A program made the translations under genes and the position numbers. DNA of 64,000 nt from Neisseriaceae bacterium HSC-16F19. Its GTDB lineage: Bacteria; Pseudomonadota; Gammaproteobacteria; Burkholderiales; Neisseriaceae. Shown here piece after piece: positions 56,421 through 64,000 of this stretch. The DNA lies in the NCBI RefSeq assembly GCF_024171525.1, contig NZ_JALJZY010000002.1, forward strand, positions 148,053-212,052, in the 5' to 3' direction. The stretch's first letter is position 1. Each line of letters begins with the position of its first letter. The notes beneath the pieces are model-generated. The model searched no databases. It saw only the letters and a list, made by a program, of their open reading frames with translations, and had not been told where the DNA came from.

Positions 56421-56993
56421 TTATGCAAATACTTCGCGCAATACTTTTTTGTAAAAGGCAAAGGCTTCCAGTGCGCCGCGCAGGGCGTCTTCACGGTCGG
56501 CGCCTTCCACGCCCAATGCATTGAGCTGCTCGACAAATTCGCGCCAATGCTTGCCGCGGCCGTCGGCATGCGGACCCAAGTGGCGGGCGCCGAAGTCGGC
56601 GTTGAAATTGAGGTGTTGCTGCGCGTCTTTAAACAAGAAGGCGGCGCCGACATTGGAGCCTTCGGCGCAGTAGAGCCAGCCCAGCGCTTCGGCACCTTCC
56701 GGGGCGGGAATGTCGAGGCTCACGGCTTTGGGCGCGGCTTTGAGGTCGCCCAAGTCCTGCAGCACCACATCGTAGCGGGCCAATTCGGCCAGACCGTCGA
56801 TTTTTTCATTCAGCGCCGGGTCTTTGTAAATCGGGTCCACCACTTTGTGGAATACCGCCTGCAATTGCAAAAAGCGGATGTAGTTGTCGGTATTGTCAAA
56901 GGGTTTGCTGGACATCACCAATTCGTCCACGCTGTCGTGGGTGGCGCGGCTGTTGTCTTTGAGGTATTGGGCAAAGGGAAGGGTTTCGCTCAT
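56421..56993 (-). CDS. hemO: haem oxygenase, biliverdin-producing type
   Basis: 190 residues from ATG 56993 (AAAGGATTAAAA upstream). The proximal haem ligand is H19 in SRATHDSVDELVM; ALGWLYCAEGSNVGAAFLFK is the distal helix region with the flexible GSN of Neisseria HemO. It opens haem to release iron. Placed after the haemoglobin receptor gene, as in N. meningitidis, where hmbR and hemO are neighbours. Confidence 0.93.
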   Translation of the reverse strand: MSETLPFAQYLKDNSRATHDSVDELVMSSKPFDNTDNYIRFLQLQAVFHKVVDPIYKDPALNEKIDGLAELARYDVVLQDLGDLKAAPKAVSLDIPAPEGAEALGWLYCAEGSNVGAAFLFKDAQQHLNFNADFGARHLGPHADGRGKHWREFVEQLNALGVEGADREDALRGALEAFAFYKKVLREVFA

Positions 56994-57081
56994 TTTTAAT
57001 CCTTTTATTGAATGGGTTCACACTTTCAGGCAGCCTTTCAGGCAGCCTGTGCGTAAAACAGAAGCTGCCTGAATATGGGGT

Positions 57082-59526
57082 TTAAAACTTGTATTCCAAG
57101 GATACGGCATAGTTGCGGCCGGGGGCGTAGTAACGCTCAAGACCCTGTTGTGCGGCAACGGGGTTGCGGGTACTCAGGGAATTGATGGTCGAGCGGGGGT
57201 TGATGCCGCGCAAGGCGTCCCAAGTCTGGTATTTCCGGTTGAACACATTATAAACACCGGCACGCACGGTCATGTTTTTGACGGGGCGGTAGTGGCCGAA
57301 GATGTCAAAGACAAAGGCTTTGTCGTTCAGCCAGCGCACAGGGCGTTGCTGCTCGCGATCGGTCCATTCCAGGCACAGGCTGGTCCACCAGTGTTGCCGG
57401 GTGCATTCTGCCCAACGTTCGGTGTGGAGGGCGTCTTTGGGCTTTTTGGCGGCGAAATAGCTCAGGCGGGTGTACACGCCCCAGCGCTCGCCCGGATCTT
57501 CGTAATCCAAGCCCACTACGGCTTTCATCGGCTGAATGGAGAGCAGGCTGTCGCCGCTGGAGAGCTTGGCCTTGCTGTAACCGAGGGTGCCCGAGAGGCG
57601 CCAGCCTTTGGCAAAATCCCATGCGCCTTTGAATTCCAAGCCGTTGACGCGCGCTTTGTCGATATTAACCATTTGGTTGAAGCTGCCCGGTGTCCACTGG
57701 TGGCAGTAAATACCGTTGTAGGTGTCGGAACATTCGGGAATGAAAGTATAGCCGACGGATTCGGTTTCAAACAGGAAGTTGCGGTAGCGGCTTTGGTAGA
57801 GATTGAGTTCCAGTGTGCCGTAGCGGCCCGCACCGGAGAAGGAGAGGTTGTGGTTGACACTGCGCTCGGCCTTCAGCTTGGGATTGGCCAGCCATTTGCC
57901 GTAGGGGTTGTCGTAGGTGAAATACATTTCCGAGGCGGTGGGAATGCGGTGGCCGGTACTGATGTTGTAGCCGACTTTCCAAGTCGGGTTCAGGCGGGCA
58001 TCGAAGCCGAGCACGCCGTTGAACGTGCGAAACGACTTGGCGGGCAAATCACCGGCGCGCTGGCAGGGTCTGGTGCAGGGTACGCCGCTTTCAAAGTCTT
58101 TGGGGCTGACTTTTTCATAGTCGTAGCGGATGCCGGCCAGGGTGGAGAAGGTGTCGTTCCACACGGTGCTGTCGGAAAGGGACAGGCCCAGCTGGGTGGT
58201 GTTGACCGGGCGCTGGATGGTGTAGGTCTGGCTGTAGGATACCGAGCCGTCGGGACGGAGGATGTCATCCGTATTAACGTTGCGGAAATGACGCTTGGAG
58301 GCAAAGGCATTCAGGCGCAGGGTGTGGCTGCCGCCCCAGAACGACAAAGGCTGGCTTTCCATGCCGAGGTTGAGGCGGTAGAAATGGGTTTTCATATTGC
58401 GGTTGTCGCGGTTTTGCAAGGCGCCTTTGGCATACAGATAGCCATCCTGCCAGTTGCCGCCCACCCGCGTGTAAGTGCCTTTGTAATTGATTGCGCCGTT
58501 TTCGGTGCGCTGGTAGTCGAAATCGGTTTTCAGCAGCGAGAGCCAGTTGGACTCGGGCGTGTATTCGTAAAATACATTGGCATTGAGGCGTTTTTGGAAG
58601 TCGTCTGCCTCGCGCCAAGAGGTAGTGAGGCCGTAGCTGTGCTCATACACATAGTTGTGCAGGTTTTGGTTGTTTACGGACACCCCGGCTTTGTGCTCGG
58701 GGCTGAACTGATAGGCGATTTTGGCCAAAAAGCTGTTTTGGCGGTGGCGGGAGGGATCCGGGTTTTTGCGCGCATCGCCCACTTCGGCATAACGGGCGGT
58801 GTCGTTGGGGCCGTCGTAACGGCTCAGCTGTGCCGGTGCCACTTTGCCGCCGGCGCTTTTCAGTTCGTGGCCGTAGCGGTGTGAATACAGCAGCACGGCA
58901 TCCAGCCGTTCACCCAGATAGCCCACGCCCGCAGTATTGACCCATTCGCGGTTTTTGCTGGCATAGCCGCTGCGCAGCAGACCGCCGAAAGCCTTGTCGC
59001 CCTGTACCAAATCGGCGGCATTGAGGGTGCGGTAATTGACATTGCCGCCCAAGGCGCCGCTGCCGGAATGGAAGGAATCGCTGCCTTTGGTGATGTCGAT
59101 GGTGCGGACCAGTTCCGGGTCTATGCTCAGACGCGAATTATTGAAATTGCCGTAGCGCGCATAAAGCGAATTTTCTTCGGATGCGGGCAGGGCCACGCCG
59201 TCTATGCTGATGCCGACGCGGTTGTCTTCCACGCCGCGCATGGCAAAGCCTTTGAGGCGGCGGCCGTCGTCGCTGATGCCGACATCGGCGTTGTAACGTA
59301 CCAAGTCACGGGTATCGCGGATCATCTCGCGTGCGATGGTCTCTCGGTCAACTTGTTCGACCGTGCCGCCGCGGGTATTACGCTTGCCTTTGACATGGAT
59401 GGTTTCCAGTTGGGCGCTGCCGCCTGCGGCGGCGGTATTTTCCGTAGCTTCTTGTGCCTGGGCGGCTTGGGCAAAGATTGCGGCCACCAGCAGGGCGAGT
59501 GTGTGTGGTTTGGGAAAGGTAGGCAT
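57082..59526 (-). CDS. hmbR: TonB-dependent haemoglobin receptor
   Basis: 814 residues from ATG 59526 (AAGGA 11 bases upstream; the longer frame starts at TTG). Signal peptide ends AQAAQAQ; the plug domain has a TonB-box-like ETIHVKGKRNTRG and GISDDGRRLKGFAMRGVEDNRVGISIDG; the rest is a 22-strand barrel ending in YAVSLEYKF with terminal Phe. Two Cys pairs (CTRPC; ECSDTYNGIYC) are in predicted loops. The NSRLSIDPELVRTIDI segment and hemO linkage support HmbR over a siderophore receptor. HpuB-type is the alternative. Confidence 0.85.
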   Translation of the reverse strand: MPTFPKPHTLALLVAAIFAQAAQAQEATENTAAAGGSAQLETIHVKGKRNTRGGTVEQVDRETIAREMIRDTRDLVRYNADVGISDDGRRLKGFAMRGVEDNRVGISIDGVALPASEENSLYARYGNFNNSRLSIDPELVRTIDITKGSDSFHSGSGALGGNVNYRTLNAADLVQGDKAFGGLLRSGYASKNREWVNTAGVGYLGERLDAVLLYSHRYGHELKSAGGKVAPAQLSRYDGPNDTARYAEVGDARKNPDPSRHRQNSFLAKIAYQFSPEHKAGVSVNNQNLHNYVYEHSYGLTTSWREADDFQKRLNANVFYEYTPESNWLSLLKTDFDYQRTENGAINYKGTYTRVGGNWQDGYLYAKGALQNRDNRNMKTHFYRLNLGMESQPLSFWGGSHTLRLNAFASKRHFRNVNTDDILRPDGSVSYSQTYTIQRPVNTTQLGLSLSDSTVWNDTFSTLAGIRYDYEKVSPKDFESGVPCTRPCQRAGDLPAKSFRTFNGVLGFDARLNPTWKVGYNISTGHRIPTASEMYFTYDNPYGKWLANPKLKAERSVNHNLSFSGAGRYGTLELNLYQSRYRNFLFETESVGYTFIPECSDTYNGIYCHQWTPGSFNQMVNIDKARVNGLEFKGAWDFAKGWRLSGTLGYSKAKLSSGDSLLSIQPMKAVVGLDYEDPGERWGVYTRLSYFAAKKPKDALHTERWAECTRQHWWTSLCLEWTDREQQRPVRWLNDKAFVFDIFGHYRPVKNMTVRAGVYNVFNRKYQTWDALRGINPRSTINSLSTRNPVAAQQGLERYYAPGRNYAVSLEYKF

Positions 59527-59660
59527 AAGTCGCAAAGTCCTTCTAAAATGAAGTAGTGAATAAATGATTTACCATAATGTTTAAATATTTTACTTAATTT
59601 ATAAATAATAGTAAATCTTGTTTAATGTTTATAAGGGGAATTAAATGCAATTCAAATGAA
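59527..59660 (-). promoter_or_regulatory. AT-rich hmbR promoter region, candidate Fur-controlled
   Basis: Among the lowest-GC intergenic DNA here. A plausible promoter on the reverse strand is TTAAAC (59625-59620), 16-bp spacer, TATAAA (59603-59598). Repeats such as AATAATAGTAAAT resemble Fur hexamers, but no clean 19-bp Fur box is seen. The gap from 59661 to 59884 holds an uptake sequence and the gloB leader, and no gene I can support. Confidence 0.4.
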
Positions 59661-59884
59661 AAAAGCAGCCAATTTGTTGCTTTTTTTAATAGGGCATTTC
59701 AGGCTGCCTGAAAATATTCGGCCGGGAAAACAAGCGCAGACGGGCAAGTTGGGGGTATTGATCGATAATGCGCTAACGAAGCCGGGCATGGCGGTGCGGC
59801 TGTGGTATGACTGCTACAGCCGCACCGCTGTTCATTTATTCGGCAAATGCTTACAATGCAGGCTTTTGTTTGGGATAAACGCCG

Positions 59885-60628
59885 ATGAACATCGTGGCCT
59901 TACCCGCATTTGACGACAACTATATCTGGCTGCTGCAACACGGCGGCCAAACGGTGTGCGTGGACCCCGGCGATGCCGCGCCGGTGCGGGCTTATCTGGC
60001 GCAACACGGCCTGCAACTGAATGCCGTCTGGCTCACGCACCATCACGGCGACCACACCGGCGGTGTGGCCGAACTCAAGCAGCAGTTTCCGGATTGCACG
60101 GTCTATGGTCATGCGGGTTTGGACGCCGATATCCGCGTGGGCGAGGGCAGTCATTGGCAGTGGCAGGGTGCGGAAGTCACGGTGTGGCATGTGCCCGGCC
60201 ACACCGCGCGCCATGTGGTGTATATATTGAAGCAGGGGCAGCAGACGCATGTGTTTTGCGGCGATACCCTGTTTAGCGCCGGTTGCGGCCGCGTGTTTGA
60301 CGGCACGGCGGCGGATTTGTACCGCAGTCTCATGCGTCTGAACACGCTGCCTGAAAATACCTTGTTTTATCCCGCCCACGAATACACCGCGTCCAATCTG
60401 CGTTTCGCACAGGCGGTGGAGCCGGACAATGCCGATGTGGCCGCCGCGGTAGAGGCCGCCGCGCACACGCCGACTTTGCCGGTGACTTTGGCGCACGAGC
60501 GGCGCATCAATCCGTTTTTGCGCGTGCACCTGCCTGCGGTTCAAGCCGCCGCGCGGCAGCAGGATGCGGCGGCGGCAGACGGGGCGGCGGTATTTGCCGC
60601 CTTGCGGCAGTGGAAAAACATTTTTTAA
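59885..60628 (+). CDS. gloB: hydroxyacylglutathione hydrolase (glyoxalase II)
   Basis: 247 residues. Metal motif THHHGDH at 51-57, further ligands in PGHTARH and FCGDTLFSAGCGR, and the PAHEYTASNLRFA segment that binds glutathione. It hydrolyses S-lactoylglutathione to lactate in methylglyoxal detoxification. GGGATAAACGCCG precedes the ATG. dgt follows 13 bp later, probably in one transcript. Confidence 0.94.
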   Translation: MNIVALPAFDDNYIWLLQHGGQTVCVDPGDAAPVRAYLAQHGLQLNAVWLTHHHGDHTGGVAELKQQFPDCTVYGHAGLDADIRVGEGSHWQWQGAEVTVWHVPGHTARHVVYILKQGQQTHVFCGDTLFSAGCGRVFDGTAADLYRSLMRLNTLPENTLFYPAHEYTASNLRFAQAVEPDNADVAAAVEAAAHTPTLPVTLAHERRINPFLRVHLPAVQAAARQQDAAAADGAAVFAALRQWKNIF

Positions 60629-60641
60629 GGAATCCGCACAT

Positions 60642-61985
60642 ATGATGAACTGGTCGCAGCTGCTCAGCACCCAGCGTTTCAAAATCCGGAACGGGGAAAT
60701 CATGCCCACGGTCACGCCTTCCACCCGCGAAGGTGCCGAGGCGCTGCGCACCGATTTCCATATCGATTACGACCGCGTGGTGTTTTCCGGCGCTTTCCGC
60801 CGCCTGGGGCGCAAAACCCAGGTGCATCCTTTTGCCGAGCACGACCACACCCACAACCGCCTCACCCACAGCGTGGAAGTGGCCAGCGTCGGCCGCAGCC
60901 TCGGCAACCGCGTCGGCGTGATGATGCAGGCAGGCGGCGTACTGCCCACGGGTAATCTGCCGTCTGATATCGGCGCCGTGGTTCAGGTAGCCTGCTTGGC
61001 GCATGATTTCGGCAATCCGCCCTTCGGCCATACCGGCGAAGACGCACTGCGCGACTGGTTCCGCGACCCGCAGCACGCGCATTATCTGGAAGCTTTGAGC
61101 GAGCGCGAGCGCAACGATGTGGAGACTTATGAAGGCAATGCCCACAGCCTGCGCCTGGTGGCCGGTTTGGAGATGTACCGCAACGAGGGCGGCATGCGCC
61201 TGACCGCGGCCACCATCGGCGCGCTGCTGAAATACCCGTGGACCAGTGTGCATCCGCGCGGACGGCAGAAATTCAATATCTATCAAACCGAATTGCCGTT
61301 TATCGAACAGGTGGCCTCGGTGTTGGGCCTGCCCGAACACGGAGCGCAGCACTGGGCGCGCCACCCGCTCTCTTATCTGATGGAAGCGGCGGACGATATC
61401 TGCTATGCCTTGCTGGATTTGGAAGATGCGGTGGAAATCGGCCTGTTGCAGGATTTGGAAGTAGAAAGCATTTTGTCCGAGCTGGTGTCGGCGGAAAATA
61501 CCTGGCAGGCTCAGTCCAGCCGCCAGCGCTGCGCCATGTTGCGCGGCATGGCCATAGGCCGCGCCATCGACGACGTGGCGCAAACCTTTATGACCCATCA
61601 CGACGCCTTGCTGGCGGGCGAATTCCAAGGCAAAGACCTGCTCGCTTTTGCCAGCCCGCAGGTACAAAACAGCCTTGCCGAAGCCAAAGAACTGGCACGC
61701 ACGCGCGTATTCCGCCACCAAAGCAAGCTGATGACCGAAATCGCCGCCTTTCCGTGCCTGGGTTCGATTCTGGGTCTGCTGGTACCCGCCGCCCACGCTT
61801 TTGTGACCCACGGCCGCCTGAGCGCACGCCAGGAACTGGCGCTGGATTTGCTGCGCGACGAACCGCTGGAGCACGGCGACAGCCTGTATCTGGCCTATAT
61901 GAAAATCTTGGATTTTGTCGGCGGCATGACCGACAACAGCGCCGCCCGCCTGGCACGCGAAGTGTCAGGGATTGGGATGCTGTGA
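60642..61985 (+). CDS. dgt: deoxyguanosinetriphosphate triphosphohydrolase
   Basis: 447 residues from ATG 60642 (AAGGA upstream); an overlapping longer frame enters gloB. HD-domain motifs: H..NRLTHSVEVASVGR, LAHDFGNPPFGHTGE, and a distal D in DDICYALLDLEDA. Dgt removes triphosphate from dGTP, controlling dNTP pools and acting in phage defence in some species. RRLGRKTQVHPFAEHDHTHNR is characteristic. Confidence 0.93.
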   Translation: MMNWSQLLSTQRFKIRNGEIMPTVTPSTREGAEALRTDFHIDYDRVVFSGAFRRLGRKTQVHPFAEHDHTHNRLTHSVEVASVGRSLGNRVGVMMQAGGVLPTGNLPSDIGAVVQVACLAHDFGNPPFGHTGEDALRDWFRDPQHAHYLEALSERERNDVETYEGNAHSLRLVAGLEMYRNEGGMRLTAATIGALLKYPWTSVHPRGRQKFNIYQTELPFIEQVASVLGLPEHGAQHWARHPLSYLMEAADDICYALLDLEDAVEIGLLQDLEVESILSELVSAENTWQAQSSRQRCAMLRGMAIGRAIDDVAQTFMTHHDALLAGEFQGKDLLAFASPQVQNSLAEAKELARTRVFRHQSKLMTEIAAFPCLGSILGLLVPAAHAFVTHGRLSARQELALDLLRDEPLEHGDSLYLAYMKILDFVGGMTDNSAARLAREVSGIGML

Positions 61986-62052
61986 GTGTTCAGGCAGCCT
62001 TTAAATCCCGTTTTCAGTTAAAATTCCGCTTTTCGTTTGTAAATACTTCACC

Positions 62053-63195
62053 ATGAATGCCACACCCACCTTGCCCATTTTGCCGCCCGCCATGCTCGGT
62101 ATTTTGGGCGGCGGCCAGCTGGGCCGCATGTTTGCCGTTGCCGCCAAAACCATGGGTTACCGCGTCACCGTACTCGACCCGGATCCGCATGCCCCGGCCG
62201 CCGAATTTGCCGACGTGCATCTGTGCGCCGCCTACGACGATGCTGCCGCCTTGGCGCAATTGGCGCAATGCGCCGCGGTGACCACCGAATTTGAAAACGT
62301 CAATGCCGATTCCATGCGACAGCTGGCACAGCATACCCGCATGTCGCCCAGCGGCGAGGCTGTGGCCATTGCCCAAGACCGCGAGCAGGAAAAGGCGTGG
62401 ATACGCAAAGCGGGTTTGAATACTGCGCCTTACCGCGTGATCCGCAGTGCTGCGGACATCAATGAGGAATGCGATACCCTGTTTCCCGCCATCCTCAAAA
62501 CCGCCACCCTGGGCTACGACGGCAAAGGGCAGGTGCGTGTGGCCGACCGCGCCCAGCTGCAACAGGCATTTGCCGACTTGGGCGGCAAACGCTGCGTGCT
62601 GGAAAAAATGCTCGACTTGCGCGGCGAGATTTCGGTCATCGTCTGCCGCCTCAACCATGAACAGGTACGCTGCTTCGATGCGGCGGAAAACCAGCATGAA
62701 AACGGCATTCTGGCCTATTCCGTCGTGCCCGCAAGGCTGCCTGAAAACCTGCAACGGCAGGCGCAGCAATACGCCGTGCAACTGGCCGATGCACTCGATT
62801 ATGTCGGGGTGCTGGCGGTAGAAATGTTTGTGGTCGGCGAGGCGCAAGAATTGATCATCAATGAAATGGCACCGCGTCCGCACAATTCCGGCCACCACAC
62901 CCTGGACGCCTGTGCCAGCAGCCAGTTCCAGCAACAGGTGCGCCTGATGTGCGGCCTGCCGCCGGGGGATACCGCTTTGCTGACACCATGCTGCATGGCC
63001 AATATCCTCGGCGATGTATGGCCGCAAGACGGCGAGCCCGATTGGGCTGCGGTATTGAACAGCGCCGATGCACATCTGCATTTGTACGGCAAACGCCAAG
63101 CCCGCATCGGCCGCAAAATGGGGCACTTTACCCAGTTGGCCGAAGATGCCGATACGGCTTACCGCTTGGCCAAGCAGCGGCACAGCGCGCTCTAA
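62053..63195 (+). CDS. purK: N5-carboxyaminoimidazole ribonucleotide synthase
   Basis: 380 residues, usual PurK length. ATP-grasp protein: LGILGGGQLGRMFAVAAKTMGYRVTVLDP at the N-terminus, KTATLGYDGKGQ, and the metal-binding NEMAPRPHNSGHHTLDA. It carboxylates AIR in purine synthesis, paired with PurE (not seen here). An in-frame uptake sequence (AGGCTGCCTGAA, about 62734) encodes RLPEN. Confidence 0.96.
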   Translation: MNATPTLPILPPAMLGILGGGQLGRMFAVAAKTMGYRVTVLDPDPHAPAAEFADVHLCAAYDDAAALAQLAQCAAVTTEFENVNADSMRQLAQHTRMSPSGEAVAIAQDREQEKAWIRKAGLNTAPYRVIRSAADINEECDTLFPAILKTATLGYDGKGQVRVADRAQLQQAFADLGGKRCVLEKMLDLRGEISVIVCRLNHEQVRCFDAAENQHENGILAYSVVPARLPENLQRQAQQYAVQLADALDYVGVLAVEMFVVGEAQELIINEMAPRPHNSGHHTLDACASSQFQQQVRLMCGLPPGDTALLTPCCMANILGDVWPQDGEPDWAAVLNSADAHLHLYGKRQARIGRKMGHFTQLAEDADTAYRLAKQRHSAL

Positions 63196-63206
63196 AAAAG
63201 GTAGTG

Positions 63207-63280
63207 GTAGGTTGGGTCGCCAGACCCAACATTTATCAGCGACCCGTTTACGTTTCAGGCAGCCTCAAGGCTGCCTGAAA
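63207..63280. repeat. GTAGG-capped palindrome plus inverted uptake-sequence pair after purK
   Basis: GTAGGTTGGGTCGCCAGACCCAAC (63208-63231) is a member of the palindrome family; TTTCAGGCAGCCT and AGGCTGCCTGAAA (63253-63265 and 63268-63280) form the likely purK terminator hairpin. Confidence 0.65.
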
Positions 63281-63450
63281 GCAATTTAAAGTGTCTGGAC
63301 GCAATTTAAAAATCAGCTATTTGGCGGGCTGCCTGAAGACAGCTTCTGCGGCTTCGCCGTCGCTGCCCGCAGCATAACGGACTACAGTCATCCTGCGCGC
63401 AGTCGCAGGATCTTGATAAAGATAATGCGCGTATATATTTTGTCAGCAGC

Positions 63451-63786
63451 CGTAGGTCGGATCTCCGAGCCGACGCATAAACAGATAAACGTCGGCTCGG
63501 AGAGCCGACCTACCCGCCATTGGCCGCAACGGTGTGATTATCTGCTACCCATTTATGTGTTTCAGGCAGCTATCAGGCTGCCTGAAATTATTTTGGGGTT
63601 TAATTGCGTTCCATTTTGTTTGTGCAGTAGCCGTAGGTCGGCTCTCCGAGCCGACGCACAAACAGATAAACGTCGGCTCGGAGAGCCGACCTACCCGCTA
63701 GTGGCCGAAACAGTGTGATTAGTGTGCCATCCATTTCTTTCAGGCAGCCTTCAGGCTGCCTGAAAGCATTTTTGGGTCGAGTTATG
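63451..63786. repeat. tandem 181-bp repeat units
   Basis: Unit 1 starts with CGTAGGTCGG at 63451 and unit 2 with CGTAGGTCGG at 63632. Each unit has a face-to-face TCGGCTC palindrome pair, a stretch beginning CGCCATTGGCCG or CGCTAGTGGCCG, and an inverted uptake-sequence pair. The second unit is truncated or diverges near 63786. Confidence 0.72.
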
Positions 63787-63872
63787 TGCGAACCCGTTTG
63801 CACGGCTAAAATAAAATTCCTTTGCTACACAGTCATATGCCGACTTCCGAATAAAATATTCCACCCCAAGTA

Positions 63873-63901
63873 TTGACCATCATTCCGAAGGTGCGTATAG
63901 T
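63873..63901 (+). promoter_or_regulatory. strong sigma-70 promoter, probably rRNA operon P1
   Basis: TTGACC (63873-63878), exactly 17 bp, TATAGT (63896-63901), with AT-rich DNA (AATAAAATATT) just upstream as an UP element. A boxA antiterminator follows 31 bases later. Confidence 0.82.
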
Positions 63902-63912
63902 TCGTCGTCTTC

Positions 63913-64000
63913 GCTGCTCACGCAGCACTTTTGCTCTTTAACAACACAGATTACCGATAAGTGTGAGTGCTTCGGCCTCACACTGCGACAAAAACAGACA
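63913..64000 (+). promoter_or_regulatory. ribosomal RNA operon leader with boxB/boxA (16S gene beyond the window)
   Basis: A hairpin GCTGC-TCAC-GCAGC (63913-63926) stands in the boxB position and TGCTCTTTAACA (63932-63943) is a nearly perfect boxA. GTGTGAG/CTCACAC forms another leader hairpin (about 63961-63984). These features mark the antiterminated leader of an rrn operon reading rightwards; no 16S sequence is reached. Confidence 0.82.

Noticed and set aside
59656..59913. An 85-codon frame upstream of gloB
   Set aside because: It contains an uptake sequence and overlaps the gloB start; no conserved features.

Overview
The window reads as a chromosomal segment of a member of the Neisseriaceae outside the meningococcus/gonococcus group. 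The main evidence is the DNA uptake sequence AGGCTGCCTGAA, scattered over the whole window (mostly intergenic, often as inverted pairs acting as terminators, sometimes inside genes). This is the dialect described for Simonsiella, not the ATGCCGTCTGAA form of N. meningitidis. Supporting evidence: hmbR-hemO haemoglobin-iron genes, a pglB-pglC-pglD glycosylation block, a fused thioredoxin-MsrA-MsrB (PilB-type) protein, Correia-type repeats, a dRS3 pair, and proteins that resemble Neisseria homologues throughout. Genus and species cannot be fixed from this alone. The DNA is GC-rich by eye, with AT-rich islands near 6.1 kb and 59.6 kb.

Layout. 0-6 kb: the 5' part of a DUF502 membrane protein, an AAA+ ATPase, two cytochromes c', zur with an overlapping zinc-chaperone GTPase, and an NSS transporter with its tiny partner subunit. 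6-12 kb: prpE, a YfaE-type ferredoxin, hemB, a hypothetical gene, panB, DUF2288. 12-15 kb: metNIQ methionine importer behind a leader that looks like a SAM-II riboswitch plus intrinsic terminator. 15-20 kb: hemolysin III, yhbY diverging from rlmE-ftsH, an orphan gene, recR. 20-25 kb: pepD-tgt bracketed by 240-bp direct repeats, then DUF971-ubiE. 25-33 kb: nadE, potD-like lipoprotein, hemN diverging from fnr, Dyp peroxidase, a kinase-like protein, SPFH protein. 33-39 kb: ubiC-ubiA, ptsN-hprK-rapZ, ylqF, a lipoprotein, scpB. 39-45 kb: fpr, pglD, pglC, pglB, a J-domain protein. 45-54 kb: a secreted protein, a trans-sulfuration enzyme, an ABC-F protein (ybiT), a GNAT, msrAB, a class II amidotransferase, hslO. 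54-63 kb: dinB-DUF4238, hmbR-hemO, gloB-dgt, purK. The right end carries a ribosomal RNA promoter and boxA leader; the 16S gene itself lies beyond the window.

The genes are mainly housekeeping and iron/haem/zinc/methionine homeostasis. There is no prophage, CRISPR array, tRNA gene or intact transposase. The unusual content is intergenic: seven Correia-like elements with non-classical ends, two IS5-type MITEs, a 240-bp repeat pair, a family of GTAGG-capped palindromes, a dRS3 pair and tandem 181-bp repeats. The most interesting point is the metN leader, where a Correia-like element appears to supply the promoter -10 directly upstream of a SAM-II-like aptamer.
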